DNA of 64,000 bases, from NCBI RefSeq assembly GCF_937616625.2, contig NC_065574.1:25608501-25672500 (forward strand), given 5' to 3'. A model generated the notes under the pieces. It saw nothing but the letters and a program-made list of their open reading frames with translations, was not told where the DNA came from and ran no database searches. The position numbers and the translations under genes were made by a program. How positions within the stretch are numbered: the first letter of the stretch is position 1; every line of letters starts with the position of its first letter. The DNA is from Mercurialis annua (taxonomy: Eukaryota; Streptophyta; Magnoliopsida; Malpighiales; Euphorbiaceae). Positions 10,656 through 23,170 of the stretch are shown piece after piece.

Positions 10656-13127
10656 GACCAATTACATCACGTTTTTTTTTTTGGAAACCCTAAACTAAAC
10701 ATAATACCCTAGCCGACTCCAAAATCTCTCAAAACACATTAACCCTTCATTACGTATTCCATTCGTTTGAGATTCAGCGAGTAATCGTTTCATTTGTTAT
10801 TTCGTTCGATATCGTCTCGTCCCGTTCCTAACTTGTTCTTCGCTGTTTTAGAACCGTTTGAGTTGTTTTTCATCACAACTTCAGTGTATACCGTCCTCTT
10901 CAATCCTCAAGTGTTAAATGCCAAATTGGTACGTTGAATTACTTCGTTCTACGCCGTACGGTTCATCGTCGTTTTGTTTTGATACTGCCGTATTTCTTCT
11001 TATTGTTGCTGTTTATTTTCTTGGCTGCCATGACTACGTTTTTTCTTTTACTTCATGGGTTTCTAGGGTTTAATCCTAACTGAATTGTTATTGTGCGTGG
11101 TTTCATTGTCTGTAGTTCTTCGTTCTCGATTTCGATCGGATCCGTCGTTTTGATTTAATATTCTCGACTGCCAGTTAATGAGACTTTGTTTCTTGTTCAA
11201 ATATTAATATCATATTTATGATCTTGTTGTTGGATGATTTAAGAATTATGAAAGTTTGTTTATTGAAAGTTGGTTTTCATGTCTTTTGTATATTGAAGTT
11301 TTTATTATGAGATTTGAGTTTGGGAAAGATGATGAGTTGGCGGGCTTGTTCCCTTTTAAAATGAGATTGTTGGCAAAAAGGGCCAATTTGGTGATTCATT
11401 ATAATTGGTTTTGTTAATTTGATTCCTTAGGTTAAATTCTAATTCATCAACTTTTGTCTATTGAGTGATTTGATTATAACTTTCAAATTTAGTTTCAATT
11501 TATGTTTTGCCATTTTGGCAACATTATTTTAAATTTAAAAAATAATGTTAGTTTCATTTATTATTTAATTTATTCTATTTTGATTATTACGGAAAGTGAT
11601 AATTATATTCTAATCATTAATTTATAATTACTCGGGTAATTATTATATTTTGGAATTATTGACTCGGCGTGTCAATTTGATGGCTTTAAATTTTAAACGT
11701 TTTCTTAATTTATTTTAGTTAAATAAATTGTTAGTAACTTGGGTTACTTGAAGTTAAAGCTATTGGGTTCCATTTTAATTTTAATTATTATTTTACCAAA
11801 GTGGTTTCTAAAATTATAAACTATTATAATTGGATATAATTATAATTATTTTATTAAAATATTTTTTGGGAATTATAAATTTTGGTTTATATAATTGATA
11901 AAATATTTGGGTCGGGTTAGACTTGGGTCACCCGACATGTGAGGTAGCTTGGTAGTTATCGGTAACTCGGCTAACCATATCGGAAATTGATTTATTTTAC
12001 TATTTAAATAATATTTATGAAATGGATTTTAAAGTTAGAACTCAATGAACTTGTATTAATTGGCCATTATTACCTATTGGGTATTTTGTGTCGCTCTGGA
12101 GTGTTTTATTCCGACGTGTTATTTGTGCTAGTCCTATGTGGTGTCTAGTACTCTCTAGAGTTAGGGTCTATTTTTAATAATGATTTATATTTGTTTAGAC
12201 TCGTCGATCGTTCGTGCTTTTAAGGCGAACCAAGTTTAGGTTGCTTGATAGGAGTTTTCACGTGGATTAGCAAGCAGTGAGTTTGTACTTACTATTTACC
12301 ACTTTATTTATTAATTTGTTATTTTAATAATATATATATTGTATACGTACAATTGCGTACTGTTTTTTTATTATGGCTATTAGTTGGAACATGTTATCTA
12401 ATGGGTATCATTAGGACTGCGTGCGCACCAATATTGATCTAGACAAGGTATGTGATATGTGGTGGTAATTCGGAGTGAGCATCGCTCTCGGGACCATTAG
12501 AGTAACTCGGTATAGCTCAGCTATTGGGACTAGGCCTATTGGATTATGGTTATATTTAGTATTGTGGATTAGGGTTCCAACTATTATACGTAATGCTGTT
12601 ATTAAATGTTTTAAACGGTTATAAAGGTTTTCCACTTGATAAATGTAAATAGTGGTATAAACTCATCTCAGTATATCTGACCTCGTTGTTTTCCCAATTT
12701 TTCCAGGGTTATGATATGAGCGAGTCAGCTGTTCTTCGATTCTTTATTTCCTCGGAGATTTTACTTTATTTTATAAAGTTTATTAAACTGATTTCATTAT
12801 TAGACCGCAGTAGTAATTAGAAGTCATATTTGTCAAATACTTGTTATCATAATTATTCTACTGATTTAATTGTTTTGGCTTTAATATAATAACTTTGGTT
12901 ATTAAATATTTTTGCTATGCTGGAGACTAGGAATTGATCGAGCAATTTTTATATAAATGTTGTATTTTATGAACTGCTAAAATTAGGCTGAAGTATCGGC
13001 TGCCCCGAGCATTGGTATCTTGCAGGTTTATGTATTTGTTGGTTATCCGCAATGCTAGCTACGGGCTTTGATACCACCATACCCATACCCTAGCGCAGGT
13101 CGCGATTCATGAAAATGTGTCGTGACA

Positions 13128-14502
13128 AAAATGTTACGAAACAAATCCAAACGTTTCACCTTTTTAGCGAGTTAAGCAAAATGTTTACAAACATTACGAA
13201 ACAAATCCAAACGTTTCCCCTTTTTAGCGATTGAAGCCAAACATTTACAAACGTTACGAAACTAATCCGAACGTTTCCTATTTTTAGCGATTTAAGATGA
13301 ACGTTTACAAACGTCACGAAACAAATCCAAAAGTTTCCCCTTTTAGCAATTTAAGCCAAACGTTTGCAAATGTTATGAAACCAATCCAAACGTTTGAAAC
13401 GTTACGAAACAAATCCAAACCTTTCACCTTTTTAACGCTTAAGACAAAAGTTTAAAACGTTACAAAACCAATCCAATTGTTTAAAACATTACAAAACAAA
13501 TGCAAACGTTTCACCTTTTTAGTGATTTAAGCCGTTACGGAACAAATCCAAACAATTAAATTTATTATCGATTTAAGCCAAACATTTAGAAAGCAATGAA
13601 ACCAAGCCAAACGTTTCACATTTTTAGCGATTTAAGCCAAACGTTTACAAACGTTACGAAACAAATTAAAATATTTCACCTATTTAGAGATTTAAGCCAA
13701 AAGTTTAAAACATTACAAAACCAATCCAAACTACGAAACAAATCCAGACGTTTCACCTCTTTAACTATTTAAGCCAAACTTTTACAAACGTTACGAAACC
13801 AAAAACGTTAAGAAACAAATCCAAACGTTTCACCTTTTTAGAAATTTAAGTCAAACGTTTACAAACGTCATGAAACAAATTAAAACGTTTCACCTTTTTA
13901 GCAATTTAAGCCAAACGTTTAAAACGTTATGAAACCAATCCATACGTATTAAACTTTATGAAACAAAACAAAACGTCTGAAATGTTACGAAAGAAATTCA
14001 AACGTTTAACATTTTTAGCGTTTCAAGCCAAACATTTACAAAGGTTACGAAACAAAACCAAATGTTCCACCTTTTTAACGATTTATGCCAAATGTTTACA
14101 AACGTTACGAAACAAATTCTAACGTATCAAATTTTTAGCTACTTATGCCAAACGTTTACAAACATTACGAAACAAATCCAAACGTTTTATCTTTTTAGCA
14201 ATTTAATCCAAATGTTTACAATCTTTACGAAACAAATCCAAACGTTTAAAACGTTACGAACAAAATCTAAACGTTCCACCTTTTTAGGGATTTAAGCCAA
14301 ACATTTATAAACGTTACAAAACCAATCCAAATGTTGAAAACGTTATGAAACAAACCCAAACGTTTCACCTTTTTAGCGATTCAAGCCAAACATTTACAAA
14401 TATTACGAAACTAATCCAAACGTTTAAAACATTACGAAACAAATCCAAACGTTTCACCTATTTAGCGATTTAAGCCAAAAGTTTACAAACATTACAAAAC
14501 AA
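13128..14502 (+). repeat. 60-bp satellite, block 2 (forward)
   Basis: Same unit family as block 1, continuing in register after the solo LTR. It ends at a sharp switch near 14502, where ...ATTACAAAACAA is followed directly by GGTGAAAC of the reverse-oriented array. Confidence 0.93.
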
Positions 14503-15511
14503 GGTGAAACATTTATAAATCGCTAAAAAGGTGAAACGTTTGGATTGGTTTCGTAACTTTTTAAACGTTTGTCTTAAATCGCAAAAAAGGAGAAACGTTT
14601 GGTTTTGTTTCGTAACATTTTAAACGTTTGGATTTGTTTCGTAACATTTTAGACGTTTGGATTTATTTCATAACGTTTTAAACGTTTGGATTTTTTCGTT
14701 ACGTTTTAAACGTTTGGATTTGTTTTGTAACGTTTGGCTTCAATCGCTAAACAAGTGAAACGTTTAGTTTTGTTTTGTAGCATTTGTAAATGTTTGGCTT
14801 AAATCGCTAAAAAGGTGAAACGTTTGGATTTGTTTCATAACGTTTTAAACGTTTGGATTTGTTTCCTAACGTTTTAAATTTTTGGCTTAAATTGCTAAAA
14901 AGGTGAAACGTTTGGATTTGTTTCATAACTTTTGTAAATGATTGGCTTAAATCGCTAAAAAGGAGAAACGTTTAGTTTTTTCTCGTAGCGTTTGTAAACG
15001 ATTGGCTTAAATCACTAAAAACATGAAATGTATGGATTTGTTTCGTAACGTTTGTAAACGTTGGGCTTGAATCGCTAAAAGGGGAAACGTTTGGATTTGT
15101 TTCGTAACGTTTGTAAACGTTTGGCTTAAATCGTTAAAAAGGTGAAACGTTTGGTTTTATTTCGTAACGTTTGTAAACGTTTGGCTTAAATTGCTAAAGA
15201 GGTGAAACGTTTGGTTTTGTTTCTTAACGATTGTAAATGACGTTGGTAAACGTTTGGCTTGAATTGCTAATCATGGGAAACGCTTGGATTTGTTTCGTAA
15301 CGTTTGTAAACGTTTGGATTCAATCGCGAAAAAGGTGAAACGATTGGATTTGTTTCGTAACGTTTGGCTTAAATCGCTAAAAAGGCGAAACGTTTGGATT
15401 GGTTTTGTGATGTTTTAATCTTTTGGCTTTAATCGCTAAAAAGATGAAAAGTTTGGTTTTGTTTCGTAAGGTTTGTAAATGTTTGGCTTAAATCGCTGAA
15501 AATGTGAAACG
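14503..15511 (-). repeat. 60-bp satellite, reverse block
   Basis: On the plus strand it reads as the reverse complement (GGTGAAACGTTTGGATTTG, TTTCGTAACG, GGCTTAAATCGC). Includes both 60-bp and 29-bp forms. Ends near 15511, where a short forward piece begins. Confidence 0.93.
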
Positions 15512-16210
15512 CACATTTAGAACGTCACGAGACAAATCTAAACGTTTAAAATATTTGGCTTAAGTCGCTAAAAAGGTGAAACGTTTGGTTTTGTTTCGTA
15601 ACGTTTGTAAACGTTTGGCTTAAATGCTAAAAAGGTTAAACGTTCTGATTTGTTTCGTAAAGTTTTAAACGTTTGGAATTGTTTTGTAATGTTTTAAACA
15701 TTTGGCTTATATAGCTAAAAAGGTAAAACATAAAACGTTACGAAAAAAATCCAAACATTTCACCTTTTTAGCGATTTAAGGTAGACGTTTAAAATGTTAC
15801 AAAACCAATCCAAGCGTTTACAAACGTAACGAAACAAATCCAAACAATTCACATTTTTAGCAATTTATGCCAAATCCAAACGTTTCACCTTTTTAGCGAT
15901 TGAATCAAAACATAACACATTACGAAACAAATCCAAACCTTTAAAACGTTACGAAACCAATCCAAACGTTTCCCCATTTCAGAGATTTAAGCCAAATGAT
16001 TATAAATGTTACGAAACAAATCCAAATGTTTCACCTTTTTAGCGAATTAAGCCAAACGTTTACAAACGTTAAAAAACATATCCAAATATTTCACCTTTTT
16101 AGCGATATAAGCGAAACTTATACAAACGTTACGAAACAAAACCGAACGTTTCACCTTTTTACCGATTGAAACCAAACATTTACAAATGTTACGAAACAAA
16201 AATCCAATCG
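15512..16210 (+). repeat. 60-bp satellite, mixed orientation with two switches
   Basis: Forward at 15512-15550, reverse at about 15551-15730, forward at about 15731-16210. The junctions cut within units (for example AACGTTTAAAATATTTGGC at 15541-15559), so switches occur inside the AAACGTTT palindromic core rather than at a fixed unit boundary. Confidence 0.85.
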
Positions 16211-16718
16211 TTTGGCTTAAATTGCTAAAAAGGTGAAATGTTTCGATTTGTTTCGTAACGTTTGTAACGTGGCTTAAATCGCTAAAAAGGTGAGCTGTTA
16301 GGATTGGTTTCGTAACGTTTTAAACGTTTGGCTTAAATATTTAAAAAAGTGAAACGTTTGGATTGGTTTCGTAACGTTTTAAATATTTGTCTTAAATCGC
16401 TAAAACGTGAAACGTTTCAATTTATTTCGTAACGTTTAAAATGTTTGGATTTGTTTCGTAACGTTTCAGACGTTCGGATTAAATCGCTAAACGTTTCAAT
16501 TCAATCGCTAAAAACGTGAAACGTTTGGATTTGTTCGTAACGTTTTTAAACGTTTCTCTTAAATCGCTAAAAAGGTGAAACGTTTGGACTTGTTTCGTAG
16601 CGTTTTAAAGGTTTGGATTTATTTCGTAAAGTTTGTAAACCTTTGGCTTCAGTCGCTAAAAAGGTGAAACGTTTGGATTTGTTTCGTAACGTTTTAAACA
16701 TTTGGATTCGTTTCATAA
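16211..16718 (-). repeat. 60-bp satellite, reverse block
   Basis: Reverse-oriented units between a switch near 16210 (AATCCAATCG then TTTGGCTTAAATTGC) and another near 16718 (TTTCATAAAG then AAACCCAACATTTCACC). Confidence 0.9.
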
Positions 16719-17321
16719 AGAAACCCAACATTTCACCTTTTTAGCGATTTAAGCAAACCGTTTTGCCTCGTTACGAAACCAATTCAAACGTTTAAAACGT
16801 TACGAAAAAATCCAAACGTTTCCCCTTTTTAGCGATTTAACCCAAACAGTTAAAATGTTACGAAACAAATTCAAACGTTTCACATTATTAGCAATTTAGG
16901 CGAAATGTTTACAAACGTTATGAAACAAATCCAAACATTTCACATTTTTAGCAATTTAAGCCAAACGTTTACAAACATTACAAAACAAATCAAAACGTTT
17001 CACCTTTCTAGCGATATAAGCCAAACATTTAAAACGTTACAAAACCAATCCAAACGTTTAAAACGTTACGAAAACAATCCAAACGTTTACAAACATTTCG
17101 AAATCAATCCAAATATTTCACCTTATTAGCAATTTAAGCCGAACGTTTACAAATACGAAACAAATCGAAACGTTTCACCTTTTTAGCGATTTAAGCCAAA
17201 CGTTTACAAACGTTACGAAACAAATCCAAACGTTTTACCTTTTTAGCAATTTAAGCTAAAAGTTTAAAACGTTACAAAATCAATCCAAACGTTTAAAACA
17301 TTACGAAATAAATCTATACGT
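16719..17321 (+). repeat. 60-bp satellite, forward block
   Basis: Forward-oriented units bounded by strand switches near 16718 and 17321. Open frames here are by-products of the repeat. Confidence 0.9.
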
Positions 17322-18305
17322 TTAGATTTGTTTCGTAACGTTTATAAAAGTTTGACTTAAATCGCTAAAAATGTGAAACGTTTGGATTTGTTTCGTAACG
17401 TTTGTAAAAGTTTGGCTTAAATCGTTAAAAAGGCGAAAATGTGGTTTTGTTTCGTAACGTTTGTGAATGTTTGGCATAAATCACTAAAAATGTGAAACAT
17501 TTGGATTTGTTTCGTAACATTTGTAAACGTTTGGCATAAATTGCTAATAAGCTGGAATGTTTGTTTTTGTTTCGTAACGTTTGTAAATGTTTTATCTTAA
17601 ATTATGAAAAGTTTTGTTTTTTTTTTCGTAACGTTTGTAAAAGTTTGGCTTAAATCGCAAAAAAAGGGAAACTTTTGGTTTTGTTTTGTAAAGTTTGTAA
17701 ACATTTGGCTTAAATAGATAAAAAGGGGAAATGTTTGGATTTGTTTCGTAATATTTGTAAACGTTTGGCTTAAATTGCTAAAAATGTGAAACGTTTGGAT
17801 TTGTTTCGTAACGTTTGTAAACATTTGGTTTAAATTGCTAAAAAGCTGAAACGTTTGTTTTGTTTCGTAATGTTTGTAAACGTTTGGCTAAAATTGCTAA
17901 AAAGGTGAAACGTTTGGTTTTGTTTCGGGACATTTGTGAATGTATGGCTTAAATCGCTAAAAAGGTGAAACATTTGGATTTGTTTCGTAACGTATGTAAA
18001 CGTTTGGCTTAAATCGCTATGTGAAACATTTTGAGTTGTTTCGTAACATTTTAAACGTTTGCCTTAAATCGCTAAAAAGGTGAAACATTTGGATTTGTTT
18101 TGTAACGTTTGTAACGTTTGGCTTAAATCACAATAAAGGTGAAATGTTTGGATTTGTTTTGTAACGTTTTAAATGTTTTGATTAAATTGCTAAAAAAGTG
18201 AAACGTTTCGATTCGTTTTGTAATGTTTGTAAACCTTTGGCTTAAATGTTAAAAAGGTGAATCGTTTGGGTTTGTTTCGTAACGTTTGGCTTCAATCGCT
18301 AAAAA
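17322..18305 (-). repeat. 60-bp satellite, reverse block, left flank of the CACTA element
   Basis: Reverse-oriented units that stop at CGCTAAAAA (18297-18305). The same block resumes at 28582 beyond the CACTA element, so 17322-18305 and 28579-29569 were one block before insertion. Confidence 0.92.
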
Positions 18306-18700
18306 CACTACTAGAAATACATGAATTGGCGACGGAAATTAGCGACGGAACCAGTTTCCGTCGCTAATTTGGCTAATCACCGACTGATCTGGCGACAGAT
18401 TGGTTATCAGTCGCCAAAATTAAGAGAAAATGGTTACCGACGGAATTTTCGTCGGTAATCCGTCGTTGATTTGGCGGGGTGAGGGAGGGAAGAATTGCCG
18501 CGTTTTTGTTTGCCAAAATTAGCGACGGATAGTAAACTTCTGTCGCTAATTGCACAATTATATGAAACGCACAGTTTCATTAAACTAATTAGCGACGGAA
18601 ACTGATAATCGGTCACTAATTAGTTTAATGAAACTGTGCGTTTCATTTATCTTGATTTTAGCGACGGAATTACTGTCCGTCGCTAAAAACAAGATAAATG
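18306..18700 (+). repeat. CACTA left subterminal repeats with long palindromes
   Basis: Many GCGACGGA/TCCGTCGC motifs. A perfect 31-bp inverted repeat has arms 18562-18592 and 18616-18646 (ATGAAACGCACAG...AACTAATTAG) around a 23-bp loop. A second hairpin at about 18645-18700 pairs CATTTATCTTG...GCGACGGA with its reverse complement. In En/Spm-type elements such motifs bind the TNPA-type protein and are needed for transposition. Confidence 0.85.
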
Positions 18701-18969
18701 AAACGCAGCAGCCGGTCTTCTTCCATTTCAGAAACCTAATTGAAAAAACAAAAAACTGCTGCCGTCGGTCTTCTTCCATCTGCTGCCGCCGGTCACCTCT
18801 GTCTTCTTCCATCTGCTGCCGCCGGTCTCCCTCCTCCGCTGGTCTATTTCTTCCTCTGGTCTCCCTCCTCCGCTGATCCCCGCTGCTCCTCCTCTTCCCT
18901 GCTGCCGGAGCTAAACCGCTTCCCACGCCAAGCCGCTGCCGTCCTCCTCTCACCGGCCACCGCACATTT
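18701..18969 (+). other. Putative transcribed leader exon of the CACTA element
   Basis: A GC-rich island in an AT-rich element, with short direct repeats of CTTCTTCCATCTGCTGCCGC, starts just inside the subterminal repeats and ends at a good splice donor (TTT then GTAAGT at 18970). No convincing protein is encoded in any frame, so I read it as a 5' untranslated exon. The acceptor could be TTGCTTGCAG at 22741-22750, with the nested Mutator-like element inside the intron. Inference only. Confidence 0.4.
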
Positions 18970-19744
18970 GTAAGTTTTGTTTTTTAATTAATGAATTTGT
19001 TAACTGAATTTAGGGTATTTTTAGGGTTTAATATTGTTTAATTAATTGAATTGTTAGGTTAGTTTAATTTATATTATTAGATCAGAATTAATTTAGATAA
19101 ATTTATGTTTAATTAGTTTAGTTAAATAATTGTAGGGGTTAATTTAAATGTTAATAAAATGGAATTGTTAGTCCCATTTATTTTGTTCTAATTATTTATT
19201 TTGGATATTAATATAATTAGATTTTAATAAGATTTTAATTAGATTAGGTTTTAATTTAATTTCTAGAATTAAATTATAAAAATTTCATATTATTACATTA
19301 GGTTAGTATGTATTTTGATTTAATAGATTATTTTAATTAATCCTTAAGTTTATTTTAATTAGGTTAGTATTATTGGATTAGGTTAGGATATTTTGTTTTA
19401 TTTTATTTTAGTTAAAAAAATAAAATAGTTTATTTAAATTTATTAGATTATTAATTAGTAAATTTTTATTAATTTTCTAAAAATAGTAATAAAATTAGGG
19501 TCATTTATAATTAGATTTTTATAGTTAATTATGATAATTTGAAATTAGTAGAGAATACTATTAGTTTGTTTAAGTTGATCTATTCAATTAAAATTGCATT
19601 ATATTATTATTATAATAAATAATAATATAATTAGATTATAATGATGTTCTTTAAAATTAGTTGAATAGAATAGTAGTAAAAATATTATTTAATACTTGTA
19701 AAAATTATGTAAAAATTGACATAATTCATGATGGTTTAATGATA
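18970..19744 (+). other. AT-rich non-coding part of CACTA (probable intron)
   Basis: Very AT-rich (TTAATTAG-like) sequence without coding character between the leader exon donor and the nested Mutator-like element. The last 9 bases (19736-19744, TTAATGATA) are the left target duplication of that element. Confidence 0.5.
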
Positions 19745-22681
19745 GAGAAAAAAACAAAAATATTCCAAAATAGACCAAATATTACTCAAATAGCCCAAAT
19801 CCAAAATCTTTACATTCATAATCAAATAAGCTAAAAGTTTACATTTACTAGCCAACCACTAAATAATAAACACATGTCACACTTAAAGTCAAACAAAAGT
19901 CAAAAAAACGTGTTAACAGCTGTAAAAACGCGTGACAACATGACAGTAACGCGTCTGGCACGCGTGTCAGAAAAGCGTGCCAGTCACGCATCAACGCGTG
20001 TCAGCATGTTAGAATTATTTAAACATGTATCATTTATGTATCATTTATGTATTATTAATGTATCAAAATATATTTGCAACTCAATTTCAGTTTTTATGAT
20101 TTTATTTGGTTAATTAATCAATCAATTTCACTAATTAGGCAATTGCACTAAATTTTTATTATTGGATGAATCTGTTTCAAGTCTTCAAGAACCCAGAAAC
20201 TTGGATTAGTTAAGGATGTAATTTTGTCATAATGAGTTCTTTAAATAGGGATATTCGAATTAATTTTGTTCATTGAAAATAATGTATCGACGACGTATCT
20301 ACAATGTATCAGTCTCTCCAAAATTTATTCGTTGAAATTAATTATAACGAGTTGTAGACTGTCTAGAAGTTATAATAAATGATATATCTATAAAGTATTA
20401 GCGATATATCAATGTTGTATATATAATGTATCGTTGATGTATCTAATATATATACATAATAACATATACTTAAAAACTGAACCTACTTAAATTTTTGTTA
20501 GAGATAGCTAAAAATTTATGGCAGATCAAGCAATATGTTATTAATAAGAGCATATGATTTTAAATTTTATAATCTATGGTGTATCTATAAAATTTATTTC
20601 GTTAAAATAATGCAAAAAAATAAAAATGTGGATCTACGATGTATCAGTTGTGTATCTATAATGTATCTGCAATTTATCTACAATGTATCGTTTATGCATC
20701 TTTAATGTATCAAAACATATATGTAACTCAATTTCAGTTCTTATAGTTTTATTTGGTTAATGAATCAACCAATTTCACTAATTAAGCAATTTTACTAAAT
20801 TATTTATTATTGGATGAATTTGTTTCAGGTTTCTAAAAACCCAAAAACTTGAATTAGTTAAGGATGTGGTTTTGTCATAATGGGTTCTTTAAATAGGGAT
20901 ATTTGAATTACTTTTGTTTGTAGAAAATAATGCATCGGCGATGTATCTACAATGTATCATTTTCTCCAAAATTTATTCGTTGAAAATAATTATTATGAAT
21001 TGGAGACTGATTTTAGAAGATATAATAAATTATGTATCTATGATGTATCCACGATGTACGAATGTTGTATGTATAATGTATCGTTTCTGTATCTAATATG
21101 TATACATAATAACATGTACATAAAAACTGAACCAACTTAAGTTTTAGTTAGAGACAAATCAAATAATATGTTGTTAATAAGAGCATATGATTGTAAAAAG
21201 GCTTAAATGCACAAAAAATCACCAACTTTCGCGTGTTTTTAGTATTTAACATAATAACATATGATGCATCAGCGGTTTATCTAAAATGTATCAGTGGTGT
21301 ATATATGATGTATCCAATATGTATATACATAATAAACTGAACAAATAACTATATAATGTCTTCATTAAATTTGTCATTAGTTGAAGTTAATCTTACACAT
21401 ATCTAAAAAAACATTTTAGATATATCGTTAATGTATCTAATATGCATACATAATAACATATACATAAAAATTGAATCAAATTAAATTGTAGTTAGAGATA
21501 ACTAAAAGTTTAAGACATATCAAGCAATATGTTGTTAATAAGAGAAAATGATTTTAAATTTATAATTTATGGTGTATTGACAAAATGTATTTCTTTAAAA
21601 TAATCAAAAAAGATAAAAATATGTATCTATAATGTATCAGTTGTGTATCAGCGATTTGTATCGATTTATCTACAATGTTTCAGTGGTGTATATATGACGT
21701 ATTATTAATGTAACAAAAATGAAACTGAATCACAAATTTTGAGATACACCACAACCAAAGAAGAAAAATAAAAAAAGGAAAAGCATTTACAAGTAGAGAA
21801 GATATCATAAGAGAGATTTAAATCTATACTAATGATGAATTGCCTGAAGTGGCATATATTCATACATCAAACAACAACAAACAATAGACGAAAACTCAAT
21901 GAATGGTACACTCAAAGTTACAATACCAAGAATGAATAAATTGGTCCATTGCTCGTGAAACATTTTCTTTTGGAGAAGTTCATAAAGTTCCTAATCTTTA
22001 TAGCCAGTTGACAAGAAACAGATCCATGTCAAATTCCGTCTTTACCCAATTCTCTACAAGAAATTGCAGCAATTCCGACCACAACCATCTCTATACCGGT
22101 TATGGCTACAACAAAGATAGCAAACAGAGGGGCATCATCATCTGAACTGAAGCCAATGATGCAAGTGACACATCTGAAACAAGGGAAAACCAAAAAACCA
22201 TAGCAAAATTATCAATTTTGATTGATTATATCAAATGGGTCTCAATCGCTGCTAATTAATTTCATTAATTTTGCGAAATCTAGCATTGCGAGCTATTTAT
22301 AGAATAAATTGTAGGTTAAAAGAACAGTTTTCAGAGAACAAAGTTAGATTTGAGAAGAAAATAGGAGTAATTATTCGGTCTTGCGATTGATTTGAGAAGA
22401 AGACGAGAGTAACGACGAAGAAATTTCATAATTAAATGGAAGAATAAGGCATCAAAATCGGAAAAGAGAAGTAGCAGGGGTTTAGAACATGCAATCTTTT
22501 ATATGCTTGAATTAAACAAGTTGTACACGTGTACAGTGATTAAGGTTGGCTAGGAAAAGTAATAATTTCAAATGTTGAGTCACCAAGAATAAATAGGCAG
22601 TGGTTAGGAAATGTAATAAAAAACAGAGATGGCTAATTGAGAAAAAAACCAGCGTAAAGCTAATATTTTTGTAATTTTCTC
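19745..22681. mobile_element. Nested non-autonomous Mutator-like element (MULE)
   Basis: Flanked by a perfect 9-bp direct repeat TTAATGATA (19736-19744 and 22682-22690), the duplication length typical of Mutator elements. Ends are inverted: GAGAAAAAAACAAAAATATT at the left matches the reverse complement of the right end at 18 of 20 positions, and weaker similarity (ACTAGCCAACC against CCTAGCCAACC) extends inward. No transposase frame is present. The interior holds an imperfect tandem duplication of about 650 bp and many ATGTATC words. Near the left end four ACGCGT words occur at 19928, 19949, 19960 and 19994. Confidence 0.85.
20029..21700 (+). repeat. Tandem about 647-bp repeats rich in ATGTATC inside the MULE
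   Basis: The segment around 20029-20675 recurs with an offset of about 647 bases (TCAATTTCAG at 20081 and 20728; similar TTTAAATAGGGATAT, then AATGTATC...CTCCAAAATTTATTCGTTGAAA). Parts of a third copy are at about 21425-21670 (CATACATAATAACATATAC...AAGCAATATGTTGTTAATAAGAG). ATGTATC recurs throughout. There are no sustained open frames. Confidence 0.8.
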
Positions 22682-22690
22682 TTAATGATA

Positions 22691-23170
22691 TAATGAATTG
22701 ATGGAATTGGTGTATTGAATATCTTTGAATATGTAATATTTTGCTTGCAGGATTTCCCTGAAAAATGGGTGATGCTCATTTTTAAGGGAAATGCTGCCGG
22801 ATTTTTGTTAATAATTAGAAAACAAATTTAGTAGTACTCAAAGAGACATTTAATTTGTTAACTTGTAGTGCTCTAACAGACTTATTTGAAACTATTATTG
22901 TAGGTTTTGTCCTTATTACGGTTATTTCTATTGTCGTCCACCCACACCGTTTTTACCATCCACATTCTCTTCTCATTTGCGGTTCTGCTCTTCAACAAGT
23001 AAGTGTTACTGCATTTTTGTATTCAATTTATAGTATTTAGAGTAAATTGAATAACATTTAAATTTATTTAACAAAGATTTTATTCACACCGAATAAAATC
23101 TTACCTAGCCGTAGAAACCCGTCCCGTGTGTTCAAGAGATTGAACGACACGGGATTGTACGTGTGTACAG
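22691..23170 (+). other. CACTA transposase leader region
   Basis: Non-coding sequence between the nested MULE and the foldback. It contains an acceptor-like TTGCTTGCAG (22741-22750), the duplicated block 22746-22820, a possible donor AACAAGTAAGTG near 22995-23006, and two small hairpins: GATTTTATTC/GAATAAAATC (about 23074-23099) and CCCGTGT...ACACGGG (about 23125-23153). This suggests a multi-exon, structured 5' leader for the transposase gene. Confidence 0.45.
22746..22820 (+). repeat. Leader block duplicated within the CACTA element, copy 1
   Basis: GCAGGATTTCCCTGAAAAAT, then GGGTGATG, and after a short variable piece AAATGCTGCC. The same series occurs at 27348-27417 inside the last intron region of the second gene. 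Both copies follow a TTGCAG splice-acceptor-like sequence. Confidence 0.75.

Larger units (their letters stand above)
10231..13127 (+). mobile_element. Solo LTR, 2,897 bp, with target duplication
   Basis: It starts TGTAATATCC and ends GGTCGCGATTCATG...CGTGACA. The satellite is interrupted between AAAAC (10226-10230) and AAAAT (13128-13132), a 5-bp target duplication with one C to T change at a CpG; removing the LTR and one copy restores a normal unit. A TATA box at 10648-10655 is preceded by three palindromes, giving a short U3 and a very long transcribed R-U5 part. There is no PBS, internal domain or second LTR, so it fits recombination between LTRs. Homologues are 1-1698 and, reversed, 34136-37203. 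The Del/Tekay-type gypsy assignment is an inference from the ends. Confidence 0.88.

Noticed and set aside
10682..10700. Telomere-like AAACCCTAAAC
   Set aside because: Only a single occurrence in the leader of the solo LTR; not tandem.
18373..18973. Overlapping frames on both strands in the CACTA left end
   Set aside because: They arise from subterminal repeats and the GC-rich leader; none matches a recognisable protein and they overlap each other in several frames.
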